The notes beneath the pieces are model-generated. The model did not search any database, was not told where the DNA came from, and saw only the letters and a program-made list of their open reading frames with translations. Shown here in pieces: positions 23,544 to 35,643 of a DNA stretch of 48,942 nucleotides (its first letter is position 1; each line of letters opens with the position of its first letter). Both the position numbers and the translations under genes were made by a program. Origin of the DNA: Welwitschia mirabilis (Eukaryota > Gnetophyta > Gnetopsida > Welwitschiales); the NCBI GenBank assembly GCA_051453625.1, contig JBOZIK010000001.1:8073780-8122721 (forward strand), given 5' to 3'.

Positions 23544-24480
23544 TAGACTTCATGTTGATTTTCCTACCCTCGAGGAAAGGTTTTTTAATCAATAACTTAT
23601 AAATCCCAAAAATATGAAAGGGTGGAATCTAGTGGATCTAAGGTGTTTAAGGTAGTGGAAGCTTAGTTGGTGTCTAGCTCTTCAATGATTGTAGAATCCT
23701 TCAGTATAACATCTTATGTGAGTTCAATAATAGAAAACAACTATCAAAGTTTTCCAACTTGGATTTTGGCTTCAAATGTAATGGCAAATATTTCATGCTA
23801 AGATGCCTATGAATTACTCAAAGCATTTGAAGGCTTGATTTAGGAATAGTCTTATTGATAAGTTTTAGTCCATAGAAGGGCTTCCTTCATAGAAAAGCTC
23901 ACTTATGATGTAATCAGATATTTCTAGAAAAATGTAAGGTAACCCCTCTTCAAGATGGTCTATTACATTTTATTTTTTATTCTAAAGATGATATAAATAA
24001 GGTTTTGATAGGAGTGCCTTATGTTTTTAGCCAAAGAGGTCTAGCTTTAATAAAATAATCTCCTTTTATTCTTAATAAACCCTCCATGTTTGAGAAGATT
24101 TTGGTTTGGATTTGTATTTTAAACCCTCACTCAGAAATATGGCACCTTGATTTTTTCAAGTGATTTGATGATACTTTAGGGTAATTTGTTAAATGTGATA
24201 TAAATTTGAATCTTATGCCTAAAATAGAATTGACTAGAATTTATGTTTATATGAAACTAGAAAGTTTCAATACAGACAAAATCATCTTAGATACTATGTA
24301 AGGGGAAACAATCTTCAATCTAGAAATTGAAAATATTCCTATACAATGTTTAAAACATTAAGAACATGATCACACCATAGAAAAATGAAATAAAAAAAAT
24401 GAAAAGATTGAAAACACTAATAGACAGGAAGTCAGAAAAAATAAGAAAAATAAACTAGCTTCCATACCAAACAATGAACC
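23544..24480 (+). pseudogene. LINE1 ORF1 remnant (DUF4283-type RNA-binding/gag-like)
   Basis: Frames can be followed from about 23820. LQDGLLHFIFYSKDDINKVL and GVPYVFSQRGLALIK lead to KILVWICILNPHSEIWHLDF, which is the typical plant LINE ORF1 pattern of a W-V-R/I-x-x-P/N-x-x-x-E-x-W core. Then comes ELTRIYVYMKLESFNTDKII, and finally IENIPIQCLKH followed by a stop and EHDHTIEK. That last piece occupies the zinc-knuckle position with cysteines partly lost. Several stops, including one in the knuckle. The product would bind RNA in the LINE particle. Confidence 0.75.
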
Positions 24481-24845
24481 TATCATGTAAGTAAACATGT
24501 ATAATATCTTTTTAAAAAAGAACTAGAATAGATACTAGAAATAGAAATTAAAAAAGACTATGAAAGAGTTGAACAAAAAGGTATAGAACACATCCACAAT
24601 GTATCGGTCTTAGATTCAATACTTCATTTGCAACAATAGTCATAGATGAATATAGGACAGGGATAAGAACTTAAAGATAGTAGAAACAACATTGATGAGC
24701 ACATGGTGTATGTGCTAGTAAATAATCAAAATAGAAAGCTAGGATAGATAAACAGAAGGATAAGAATGAATACTCGAAAAGGTAAGATTGAAAAAGAGAC
24801 AAAGGAGGGCATCCAAGATGATAAGTAATTTTAACTCTCCTTTTC

Positions 24846-25457
24846 ATGATTATTTCCTAGAATTGCATAGGCCTTGGAAATGGTCAAAAAATTTCCCACC
24901 TTTGAAGTCTCTTAAGGGACTCTCTAGTTTCTATGTATCTTCTTCAAGAAACAAAACTTGATTCTTTAAAAACTAGGTGTTTTTATTCAAAATTTTCTTG
25001 TGCCTTCATTTTGGTTCTGAGTATGGGCATAAAAGGGGGATTGATGATCCTCTAAAAGCATGGTAACATATTTACTATTAGTAAGAGTAAGAACCACCTT
25101 ACTGGGAATTGGATTTTTAATGATCAAAAGAGAAGAGTCACCAACTTTTATGGGCCTTAGGAAGCTAATCAAAGACTCCAATGCCTTTAACACATTATGG
25201 TAGACTCTCTAGATATCATTATGGGTGACTTTAATCAAATCCTTAGTTCTCATAAAAAGCTTAATAACTTTCTAATCTCTCCACTATTGATCTTTTTTCT
25301 AATTTTATTAATAAGCATAGCCTCAAAGATCTTCATCTTTACAATTCTTCCTATACTTGAAGTAATATCAGTGAAGGTGAAAATCTTTGTATGTCAAGAA
25401 TTGATAGATATTTATACTCAAAAAATCTAATGAGAATTTATTTCTCAAAGATAGGGT
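24846..25457 (+). pseudogene. LINE1 ORF2 apurinic endonuclease domain, truncated
   Basis: Starts MIIS, stop, NCIGLGN; the stop TAG replaces the family's usual tryptophan TGG by one transition. LLQETKLDSLKT gives the catalytic E-T of the endonuclease. GGLMIL follows, then TGNWIFNDQKRRVTNFYGP, and at 25214-25240 DIIMGDFNQIL with the D-F-N metal-site motif intact (25227-25235). At 25391-25420 MSRIDRYLYS matches the S-R-I-D-R motif near the domain end, but after a frameshift. The rest of ORF2, including RT, is lost in or beyond the gap 25458-25557. Confidence 0.88.
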
Positions 25458-25557
25458 NNNNNNNNNNNNNNNNNNNNNNNNNNNNNNNNNNNNNNNNNNN
25501 NNNNNNNNNNNNNNNNNNNNNNNNNNNNNNNNNNNNNNNNNNNNNNNNNNNNNNNNN

Positions 25558-27486
25558 TTTTAGTCTCATTAATCCATTTAGATTTCTCTATACTTATAGG
25601 TTTATAGGATGTAGGCTTGTTGTCATCTTTTTATTGTTTGAGAGCCCTTAGCATCTGTTCATTAATTTAGACTATTTGTTGAAGGATATAATTAATGTTT
25701 TCCTTGGTTATCTTAGTCTTTTATTCCGGGAGTAAGATGAGATTAAAGTGTGTTGAAAGAAGATTTGACAACACCTTCTAAAAATATCTAAAAGTATCTT
25801 TGAAGGATAGTGAGATGGATTGTTAAAAATATGAAGATATGGGTAAGGGTAATGAAGGATATGAAAATGAGGATTAAGAATAAGGATTAAAAAATAAAGG
25901 GTATGGAAAGGACAATGTAGGTTAAGGATTATGAGGGATGAAGGTAGGTGAGGAACCAAACTCTTGGTTCATAATAGGGATTTTCAAATTTAAAGGCATA
26001 AGGAGGTTGATCTAAGTATGAAGGGGATTGAAGATACTCCTCAAAGGTCTATTTATTATCAAAAAGATCCAAGGATTATAGTTGGTATGAGTTACATTAA
26101 AGGTAATCCTCTAGAATTTGTTTTGATCTANNNNNNNNNNNNNNNNNNNNNNNNNNNNNNNNNNNNNNNNNNNNNNNNNNNNNNNNNNNNNNNNNNNNNN
26201 NNNNNNNNNNNNNNNNNNNNNNNNNNNNNNGTGTGTTGGAAGAAGATTTGACGACACCTTCTAAAAATATCTAAAAGTATCTTTAAAGGATAGTGAAATG
26301 GATTGTTAAAAATATGAAGATGATGGGTAAGGGTAATGAAGAATATGAAAACGAGGATGAATAATGAGGATTAAAAAATAAAGGGCATGGCAAGGATAAC
26401 ATAGATTAAGGATTATGAGGGATGAAGGTAGGTGAGGAGACAAACTCTTGGTTCATAATAGGGATTTTCAAATTCAAAGGCATAACGAGGTTGATCTAAG
26501 TATGAAGGGGATTGAAGATATTCCTCAAAGGTCTATTTATTATCAAAAATATCTAAGGATTATAGTTGGTATGAGTTAAATTAAAGGTAATCCTTTAGAA
26601 TTTTTTTTGATCTAATAAAGTCTCCTACAGTTCATTTGGATTGTTCATGATTTTAGAAAATATAGGGATAAATAAGTTTCTATTTGGAAGGTGTTTGAAA
26701 TAGATTTGGTGTCCAATCCACTTCTGAGTTATGGTTTATGATTTCAACTAAAATGTTCATGTTTCTTAACTATTTTTAGTTTTAGAGAAAGCTTGTAAGT
26801 TGAAATGATTTAGAGAGGTCATAGAAGGTAACTATTAAAGTTTTAGGGCATTTAGAGTAGGAAAGCCAGTGACACTAGTCAAGATAGATAGTGACATTGG
26901 TTTAGTTGAGTAAAATAGTTTAGAAAAAGACAGAGGTTGGCTTTAGACCAATGCAAAATAGTTTAGGCTAAAGGATCTAAGAAATTTTCGATAGCAACCC
27001 AAAAGGACTCTAATTTTGTAAAATTTTAACCTAGAAAATTAACCTAGATGTTTTAAATTTTCTTAAAAATTTAAATAGAAATAAAATTGGATAGAACTAA
27101 AAAATTTACAAAGATTTACAAAAATCAGAAAAATATGAAATACACAAAATAAATTATTGAGTTTAGATCAGTTTTAATTCATGATCTTTGGTACAATTGC
27201 ACTTGTAGAGAGTCATTAGACCTACAACATAAAATATCAAATATATAAATGAAATTTTAGCTTATTATATTAGAAACTAAACTTAGTAATTTAAACTAGT
27301 TTAGGTTTTATGAGAAAATCACTAGTACCAATCATTAAAAGGAAAATAAAACACACGAGAAAAAGAGAAAAGGACCAGTTGGGTATCACTAGAAATGGAT
27401 CAACACCCACCACTGGAAAAATAAAAACTAACTAAAAAATTTTAAGAAGAAAATCATGTACTCTTGAAAAAATTACTATACTGATA
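25558..27486 (-). mobile_element. internal region of LTR element copy G2a
   Basis: Homologous to 22200-23220 and to 44440-45560. Minus-strand reading near 25560-25620 gives a weak match to the TFHKP-x-SLK segment of G2b (here TSLHPINL, stop, V). A 100-N gap at 26131-26230 has its left flank from 25748 repeated after it from 26231. The right part (26760-27480) is noncoding leader up to the primer site. No pol motifs seen. Confidence 0.6.
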
Positions 27487-27505
27487 TCCTTAATAATAGT
27501 GTCAA
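27487..27505 (-). other. primer-binding site of G2a, tRNA-Asp type, overlap copy A
   Basis: Minus strand TTGACACTATTATTAAGGA. Compared with the Athila-type site TTGGCGCCGTTGCCGGGGA, 10 of 19 bases are identical and all 9 differences are G-to-A or C-to-T transitions. The same site reappears at 28022-28040 after the gap at 27727. Confidence 0.72.
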
Positions 27506-28021
27506 AATCTAATCATAGCTTTGTAGTAATTTAGATTTATTTGAGTTTACCCTTAAAATCATTCTTTCACAGGGATATATGTAGTAACTTAATTAAAAGA
27601 TACAATATTATAATAACTTATAATAAAAACTATAATAACAGAAAATCAAAAGTTGAAAAGTAAGTTGATCTTTGATTGATGACATAAAAGAACGAAAATG
27701 CTCTAAAAGTTTACTCGATTTGTTCANNNNNNNNNNNNNNNNNNNNNNNNNNNNNNNNNNNNNNNNNNNNNNNNNNNNNNNNNNNNNNNNNNNNNNNNNN
27801 NNNNNNNNNNNNNNNNNNNNNNNNNNTAAACTAGTTTAGGTTTTATGAGAAAAGCACTAGTACCCATCATTAGAAGGAAAATAAACACACGAAAAAAAGA
27901 AAAAAGAACCAGTTGGGTATCACCAGAAATGGATCAACACCCACCACTAGAAAAATAAAAATTAACTAAAAAAATTTTAAGAAGAAAATCATGTACACTT
28001 GAAAAAATTACTATATTGATG

Positions 28022-28040
28022 TCCTTGGTAATAGTGTTAA
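28022..28040 (-). other. primer-binding site of G2a, overlap copy B
   Basis: Minus strand TTAACACTATTACCAAGGA: 11 of 19 identical to the Athila-type site and 8 transitions, no transversion. It lies 16 bases inside the LTR start at 28057, a little further than usual, so either the LTR edge or the leader has been altered. Confidence 0.72.
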
Positions 28041-28056
28041 AATCTAATCATAGATT

Positions 28057-29367
28057 TGTAGTAATTCAGATTTATTTGAGTTTATCCTTAAAATCATTCT
28101 TTCACAGGGATATATGTAGTAACTTAATTAAAAAATACAAGATTATTATAACTTATAATGGAAACTAAAATTAAAAAAAAATCAAAAGTTGAAAAGTAAG
28201 TTGATCTTTGATTGATGACATAAAAGAAGGAAAATGCTCCGAAGGTTTACTTGATTTTTTCAACTCTCCACCTTTACTCTAATGATTCTTGTATCCTAGA
28301 CATAACAATTAAGTAAGCTCCACTTAAAAATAACTAATGCCAAATGAATTATGCAATAATAATAAAAGGGAGAAACCTACTTAAGAACTAGTCCTATCTA
28401 GATATTACTAATGCTAAATGAATTATGAAATAATAATGAAAGAATTAAGACTAATTATAAAACTAATCCTATCTAAATATTGCTAATGATAAATAATTTT
28501 ATGCATTAACAATGAGAGTGTTTAAACCAATTCTTTATTAAAACTAAAAGATATGTACATTACATCATTGGAGAAGGGTGAAGGAAAAAGACTTCTTAAA
28601 AGCCTTAAATCATTCCACCTCTAAGAAAGGTTATTAAAGAACCATGACATCCTAGCCTTTAAGTCTTTCCTACATTAAGCCAACCAAAATATGTTTACAA
28701 TTAGCACTTAAGGCAATTTTATAAACTAGGAACGTCTTGGGAAGTTTTTTCATGATTGCATTAGGTGAGTATTACGTGGACTGTCACATAAGGGATATTA
28801 TTAAAGGGCACTTACATAAGGAGGAAGTTATATTTTGACATGTAGTCATAAGAAAATATTCTTGTAATCTTATGCAAACATGGGAATGACGTGTACTCTG
28901 ACTACTGATGATGATGCCAATGAATATCATGTCATGCTTCTTCCATGTGATAACCCTCGTTGCACCACATGTTATCACGACATGTCATCCTATACTTCTG
29001 CTAAGTGTCATTAGGTTTAAATATTTATTTAAGATTAATTCTAACTTAGCCCATAAGTGCAGTGTGATTAATTTATCAAACAAGCATAGAAACATGAGTT
29101 TTGCGATGTTTTGATGTAGAAAGCCAGTGACACCTAAAGTCTTGAATAATAGTGCTGACATTATTTGCTATATTATCATAAAGTTTTGTAGTGATCTCCA
29201 CAATGCAACAATAAATCTGCTCATACTAGGGGAATGTCCATATGATGAAAAATAGTAAAAATGACAGAATACATTAATATATGATAAAATAATGCATTTT
29301 AATATTTCTTCCTATGCTAAATTTATCAATTATGCTTACTTGTAATGTTAATTTTTACATATAAATA
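28057..29367 (-). repeat. 5' LTR of G2a
   Basis: About 1.31 kb, homologous to 38280-39744, 40350-41863 and 45945-48528. It begins TGTAGTAATTCAG (TGTAGCAGTGAATTAG in the LTR at 38280). It ends TTTTTACATATAAATA, which differs from TTTTTGCGTGTAAACA at 41863 only by transitions. It contains an imperfect block with ATGTCATCCTATACTTCTGC that is shared by all copies. Short open frames at 28784-29114 have no family resemblance. Right flank is R internal sequence, so G2a inserted into R. Confidence 0.75.
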
Positions 29368-30720
29368 ACAGTAATCTTGGAGAATTATTAGGAAGAGTTC
29401 TAAATTGGGTGTTAAACGCTTTCTTAAAGTCTGGTGTTGGTGATTCATTTACTTAAGCATTAAAGACATACACTTTCTTAAACATGATCTTCTTAAATGT
29501 TGATAAAGCAAGGAATTTTTGAGTTATATGATCCTTTTCTTTGTAAACATCCTAGGAAGAAACATAAATTTTAGATGTGGAGCATTTATCATGTTATTTT
29601 TCTACTTTCACATGCTTGGGATTTGAAGAAACTTCCCCTTAAGGTTGAATTGAAAGTATAGATTAAAGATGTAACATCAGAAGTGAATGAAGTGAAGGGA
29701 GAGGAGTTTATAGCTTTCACATCTTTCATTAGTTCTCTCATGGTTTTTGTTTCTAATTTAGATTTGTCATGGATTAATTTTTACTCATGTCCTAAATTTT
29801 CTCTAACTTTTTTCAAGCAGTTGTAGAATATTTATCTAAAATGCCCCCATCNNNNNNNNNNNNNNNNNNNNNNNNNNNNNNNNNNNNNNNNNNNNNNNNN
29901 NNNNNNNNNNNNNNNNNNNNNNNNNNNNNNNNNNNNNNNNNNNNNNNNNNNNNNNNNNNNNNNNNNNNNNNNNNNNNNNNNNNNNNNNNNNNNNNNNNNN
30001 NNNNNNNNNNNNNNNNNNNNNNNNNNNNNNNNNNNNNNNNNNNNNNNNNNNNNNNNNNNNNNNNNNNNNNNNNNNNNNNNNNNNNNNNNNNNNNNNNNNN
30101 NAAGTATAGATTAAAGATGTAACATCAGAAGTGAATGAAGTAAAGGGAGAGGAGTTTAGAGCTTTCACATCTTTCATTAGTTCTCTCATGGTTTTTGTTT
30201 CTAATTTAGATTTGTCATGGATTAAGTTTTACTCATGTCCTAAATTTTCTCTAACTTTTTCCAAGTGGTTGTAGAATATTTATCTCAAATGCTCCCATCA
30301 CTTTTGAAATCAACAATTTTTTAGTGCAAGGATTAAGTCCTTCAAGGAAATAACCTACAACTTGATAAGTTTAAGGTTTATTACTTGGGTTTTATATGAT
30401 AAAACCAATGAAGCACTCTTCCTCATTCTTTTGAGTGAATATAATGGACCACATCTTAGCCTTCTTTTTAAGGATCAAAGGGAAAAACTTTCAAGAAGAT
30501 TCTATTAGTTATTTTTTTATCAACCATTTTGCTATTTGCTCAATTCCTATAAGGTGGCTATAGGGATTCCCATGATCATGCCCATGGAAGGTGGGATATA
30601 CTATAAGATTATGAATTTTAGTGTCCTCTAGTAAAAGAATAGGATTATTAGATCTTTTTATATAATTCAATAGTAAATCTCTTAGAGAAGTGATTAGAAT
30701 ATTATAAGTGCCCATTTTAT
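29368..30720 (-). pseudogene. Athila-like gag remnant of element R
   Basis: Minus strand from 30715: an open stretch of 68 codons ends in VYPTFHGHDHGNPYSHLIGI, a close variant of the plant gypsy gag motif K/P-F-H-G-x-x-x-E-N-P-Y-x-H. In the same frame, past stops, come FFPLILKKKAKMWSII (the gag L-F-P-F-x-L-K-x-K-A-K-x-W motif) and YQVVGYFLEGLNPCTKKLL (Y-F-Y-D/E-G-L-x-P). About 150 codons can be followed with five stops. Further left the spacer MRELMKDVKALNSS occurs on both sides of a 250-N gap (29852-30101; flanks 29653-29851 and 30102-30300 repeat). Gag would form the particle. Confidence 0.85.
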
Positions 30721-31891
30721 TATGGGAAAGTTTTCCTAGGATAAAATTTTAAAAGGAAGAGAGGTTTTTAGCTTTCTTCAAAGTTTCATACTAGAAGGAA
30801 AATTGATGTTTGACAAGAAGATATTTAGTTTCTATTTTAAATTCAAAAGGAGAATACATCTTAGAGGATTTAAACAACACATCTTTGATATTTTCTTTGA
30901 TCAATATTAAATCACTATTTAATCCTTAAAACATATGAAGACATAAGATAATAAGGCTTTTATAATATTAAATAAAACCACATAATATAGCCAACATACA
31001 TTAGCCACTATGTCCAAGGTAAGAGAGAGCACAAGGCCTTATTACCTAGATCATATAAAAGTAGCCCTTTAAACTTTCTTTAGATGCAACATGNNNNNNN
31101 NNNNNNNNNNNNNNNNNNNNNNNNNNNNNNNNNNNNNNNNNNNNNNNNNNNNNNNNNNNNNNNNNNNNNNNNNNNNNNNNNNNNNNNNNNNNNNNNNNNN
31201 NNNNNNNNNNNNNNNNNNNNNNNNNNNNNNNNNNNNNNNNNNNNNNNNNNNNNNNNNNNNNNNNNNNNNNNNNNNNNNNNNNNNNNNNNNNNNNNNNNNN
31301 NNNNNNNNNNNNNNNNNNNNNNNNNNNNNNNNNNNNNNNNNNNNNNNNNNNNNNNNNNNNNNNNNNNNNNNNNNNNNNNNNNNNNNNNNNNNNNNNNNNN
31401 NNNNNNNNNNNNNNNNNNNNNNNNNNNNNNNNNNNNNNNNNNNNNNNNNNNNNNNNNNNNNNNNNNNNNNNNNNNNNNNNNNNNNNNNNNNNNNNNNNNN
31501 NNNNNNNNNNNNNNNNNNNNNNNNNNNNNNNNNNNNNNNNNNNNNNNNNNNNNNNNNNNNNNNNNNNNNNNNNNNNNNNNNNNNNNNNNNNNNNNNNNNN
31601 NNNNNNNNNNNNNNNNNNNNNNNNNNNNNNNNNNNNNNNNNNNNNNNNNNNNNNNNNNNNNNNNNNNNNNNNNNNNNNNNNNNNNNNNNNNNNNNNNNNN
31701 NNGTAGTTGTAAAAACCCTGTAATAAAGAAGAATTTATGGAAGGATAGAGCAATCAAGATCAAAGAATTTGTAGACTAATCCATTTGCTTATTCACTACA
31801 ACATTCATTAAAGCATATATAGTTAGAAATATTTTACCTTTCTTGCAATCCTAGTTAAATTTCCTTCTTTTCTTATAAGTACTTACTTGAC
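30721..31891 (-). other. R leader and gag start, mostly unreadable
   Basis: Lies between the gag motifs and the primer site of R. 609 bases (31094-31702) are N. The readable parts show no motif I recognise, although gag N-terminal sequence is expected here. Confidence 0.5.
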
Positions 31892-31911
31892 TTCCCAAAC
31901 AATAGCACAAA
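31892..31911 (-). other. primer-binding site of element R, tRNA-Asp type
   Basis: Minus strand TTTGTGCTATTGTTTGGGAA aligns to TTGGCGCCGTTGCCGGGGA with 12 of 19 identical, 5 transitions and 2 transversions. It sits four bases inside the LTR end TCCATCA. Together with the gag motif this points to an Athila-like gypsy element. Confidence 0.7.
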
Positions 31912-31915
31912 AATG

Positions 31916-33523
31916 TGATGGAGTCTTTGTTAGCCTTGTTTAATGATATTTTTCCATCTTTAAGCATGTTTTCCAACTGTCATATCCATTGAAGTCAAGA
32001 GGTTAAATAGGAGAAAAATAGAGAAGAATGTAGAGAAAAGAGATAATGAGACATGAGCTATTTCACAAAGTGGATTAATGCAAAAATTATAAAGGAAATA
32101 ACAATGTAAGAATATGCAATCCACTATATCACTGTAGTTAGAGGTCAACTAACTAGTCTCATACTATGTATCAATACCTTAATCATGGAAAAAATAATCA
32201 ATAAACTAATATAAAATTTAAGAATCATGAAAAAAATCTTTATTAAGTCAAAAACCAAAGATGCATGACTTGCATCGAGTTGTTGAACACAAGGGCCTCA
32301 CGTCAACTCACAAGAAAGGACAAGGAATCTTATTTCAATTCTCCCCTTTTCGATGGCTTTCTTTCTCCTTACAAGATTTTGTCACCCTTTTTAGGATTTT
32401 AAAAATAAAATAAATAAGAACAATTTCTTTACTTTTATAGCCTATGAATTAGTTATGAAGTTATTAAAGTAGTTATCAAATTACTATTATGATCGCTTAT
32501 TGCATCATTATGTGACCTTCAAGTACGATGATTTTCATTTATAATTATAGAAATTATCACTGGGATAGTTAATGAGTGATTATCAAGTGACAATGATCAT
32601 AGACTATTAGTGTGAATATTATTGCCTAGAGCATTCTAAGGTGATATGTAAGTAGCAATGATATTAAACTGTAAGTATAGAACTCATCATTGGATGTGTC
32701 ATGAGATGATGACATAGGTCAACGATCTCAAACTGTAAATATGGAGCACATTACTAGTATCATTGTTAGGTGACCTATAAGTAGCAATAGTTTCAATTTT
32801 TTTAGTGTGGTTACTAATTCGTCACTCTAATGATGATGTTGAATTAAGAGTATCACTTACTTTATTACTAAACAATGAATTTGCTACAAGTGAGAATGAC
32901 ATTATCTAATTCTTTGTGAATTCCAAAAGTTAAAGTCTTAATATTTAAAATTATCCTAGGGTATTAAAATTAATCTTCTNNNNNNNNNNNNNNNNNNNNN
33001 NNNNNNNNNNNNNNNTTATAATTATAGAAATTATCACTAGGATAGTCAATAAGTGATTATCAAGTGATAATGATTATAGACTATTAGTGTGAATATTGTT
33101 GCCTAGAGCATTCTTAGGTGATATGAGAGTGATAATGATATTAGACTATAAGTATGAAACTCATCATTGGATGTGTCATGAGGTGGTGACATAGGTCAAC
33201 AATCTCAAACTGTAAATATGGAGCACATTACTAGTATCATTACTAGATGATCTGTAAGTAGCAATAGTCTCAATTTATTAATGTGGTTACTAATTCGTCA
33301 CTCCAATAATGATGTTGAATTAAGAGTGTCACTTGCTTTATTACTAAACAATGAATTTGCTACAGGTGAGAATGAAATTATATAATTCTTGATGAATTTC
33401 AAAAGTTGAAGTCTTAATCTTTAAAATTGACCTACGGTATTAAAATTAATCTTCTAAGCTTCTTGAGCACACTTAATTATTGCAACTATTAGATAGCATA
33501 GATCTAATTTTAAATTTTTATTA
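31916..33523 (-). mobile_element. 5' LTR of gypsy element R
   Basis: Partner of 6926-8057. A 36-N gap at 32980-33015 has repeated flanks (32540-32979 against 33016-33456), so the real LTR is about 1.1 kb. The outer edge abuts the G1 connection-domain sequence at 33524. The open frame on the minus strand at 31960-32148 has no family resemblance. Confidence 0.8.
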
Positions 33524-33528
33524 AAGAT
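33524..33528. other. possible target-site duplication of element R, right copy
   Basis: AAGAT, against GACAT at 6921-6925. Old and degenerate, 3 of 5 identical. Confidence 0.4.
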
Positions 33529-34990
33529 AGAAAATTAAGTAAAAAAAAGGTTTAGTGTTTCAAAGGTATCTTAATAATTAGAAGTCCAATTAAAATATGT
33601 GTTCTTGATAAGAAGGTTAGTTAAGAGTTTTAAAATCTTAAAATAAATCTTAAATAAATATCCCATTGTATCTAGCATGTTCAATAAAATCTAATATGTT
33701 TGACACTTCTACAAAAGCAAAGATAAATGATAAGTTGAATCTTAGCAAGCTACATTTTCATTAATAACTTACTTGTCTTGGAATAGTACCTTTAATAATC
33801 ATGAAATGATAGTTATCCTAGTTATTAAAAATATTTTTCTCCTTAGGGTAAGAAAATGGTCTAAAAAATATAATAAGTATTTAAAAATTTCATCAAAATA
33901 GGAAAATTCTCCATGAAAAATTTTGTGGATTCTTTAATCACATCAAAGAATATACACATAATGCATCATTAAAAGGTATTTACAGTAGCGCATCAACTAA
34001 AAAGCATTTGTTTATAGGAATAGATTTCACATGGGCATGTAAATGTTGTTCTTTCATTAATCTTTAGGAATTATTTCTATTTAGTTATATCTTGAATATT
34101 CATTTACAAAATAGTAATACTTATGATATGCTAATGTTTCCAAGATTTAATAAACAAATGATAAAGGAAAATGGTCCTTATGAGTTATAATGTTAAGTTT
34201 GCTATAGTTGTTGCGCATCTACCTTCTTATTTTTCCTCTAGGAAAATTAGCTCATTATTNNNNNNNNNNNNNNNNNNNNNNNNNNNNNNNNNNNNNNNNN
34301 NNNNNNNNNNNNNNNNNNNNNNNNNNNNNNNNNNNNNNNNNNNNNNNNNNNNNNNNNNNAATAAATATCCCATTGTATTTAGCATGTTCAATAAAGTCTA
34401 ATATGTTTGGAACTTCTACAAAAGCAAAGATAAATGATAAGTTGAATCTTAGCAAGCTACATTTCCATTAATAACTTACCTATCTTGGAATAGTACCTTT
34501 AATAATCATGAAATGATAGTTATCCTAGTTATTAAAAATATTTTTCTCCTTACAATGGGTAAGAAAATGGTCTTAAAAAAATCATAAGTATTTAAAAATT
34601 TCATCAAAATAGGAAAATTCTTCATGAAAAATTATATGGATTCTTTAATCACATCAAAGAATATACACATAATGCATCATTAAAAGGTATTTACAGTAGC
34701 ACATCAACTAAAAAGCATTTGTTTATAGGAATAGATTTCACATGGACATGTAAATGTTGTTCTTTTATTAATCTTTAGGAATTATTTTTATTTAGTTATA
34801 TCTTGAATATTCATTTACAAAATAGTAATACTAATGATCTGTTAATGTTTCCAAGATTTAACCAGCAAACGATAAAGAAAAATGGTCCTTATGAGTTATA
34901 ATATTGAGTTTGCTATAGTCGCTGTGCATTTACCTTCTTATTTTTTCTTTAGTAAAATTAGCTCATTATTTTCAGTTTTAACTTGAATAA
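33529..34990 (-). pseudogene. Ty3/gypsy (Athila-like) reverse transcriptase remnant, element G1
   Basis: Minus strand, seen twice across the gap 34260-34359 (33654-34259 and 34360-34970 are overlap copies). From the right: ENNELI, THKDHF, then RTTFTCPCEIYSYKQMLF, which is the conserved T-T-F-T-C-P-F-G-T-x-x-Y block. CIMCIFFDVIKE and FFMENFPIL follow; the latter sits where the family has F-M-D-D-F, so the catalytic D-D has become E-N. Near 33540-33640 the connection region reads NMLDTMGYLFKIYFKIL and FETLN. The sequence stops at 33524, the edge of R. The continuation (RNase H) is at 6925 and below. Confidence 0.86.
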
Positions 34991-35643
34991 TTTTAGACCT
35001 TCTAAGATAATTTACTTTGACTTACCCATTAACTATCAAAAATTAGATAAATAATGTCATAATTTAAAATCTTAATAATTTATTTCATTACTAATTCTTT
35101 CATATGAAAATTAAGTACAATTGAGGCTTTCCACTAGGATTAACATTTTCTTCTAAGTGAATTTTATGTATACATATAATAAAATAAAACCTATTAGATT
35201 AGAGATGGTTCATTATATATTCATTTTATGTTATTTGAACATAGATATTAAGTATTATCCTTAAGAATTTAGTAATTTTTTAGAGATAACTTTAGTATAA
35301 GACTTACTATATCCTAAAGGTGCATATTCTAGATCTTTAAGAAAAGGTTTAAGTTTAACATTAAAAACACACTCTTTGGAAGCTTCTTGTTTAGATGATC
35401 ATGGTTAAGTCTAGAATTTATCTTTCTAATTTGATCACTTATTATTAAAATTCTTATGTATAGAAAGTGCTAATTTTTCATAAGTTTTACATTGTGGATG
35501 GTTTTCTAAGAATGATAAATACTTAAAAATTTTAGCTTCATTAACCTCAAGTAGATCAAAATCTTCTATGTCATTCATACAGTTACTTCACATGGAAGTA
35601 AAGATTTGTAACTTTTTATTCATGTTTTAAAATGATACTTTTA
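34991..35643 (-). other. protease-RT spacer of G1
   Basis: Between the protease and RT remnants of G1; presumably polyprotein spacer. I see no motif in it that I can name. Confidence 0.45.

Larger units (their letters stand above)
23221..25457 (+). mobile_element. LINE (L1-type) remnant, LINE1
   Basis: The plus-strand element comprises a GAGTGGAGTAG-rich 5' leader (23245-23290), an ORF1 remnant, a short A-rich spacer and the endonuclease start of ORF2. It is cut by the 100-N gap at 25458, and no RT domain or poly-A tail is visible. Its strand is opposite to the surrounding LTR elements. The leader and ORF1 are similar to LINE2 at 37191-38279. Confidence 0.8.

Noticed and set aside
31046-31779. 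Long open frames (210-235 codons) on both strands
   Set aside because: They consist almost wholly of the 609-N gap; no sequence supports them. The same holds for long frames over 40544-41085, 46248-46629, 47065-47631, 29836-30189 and 10857-11178.
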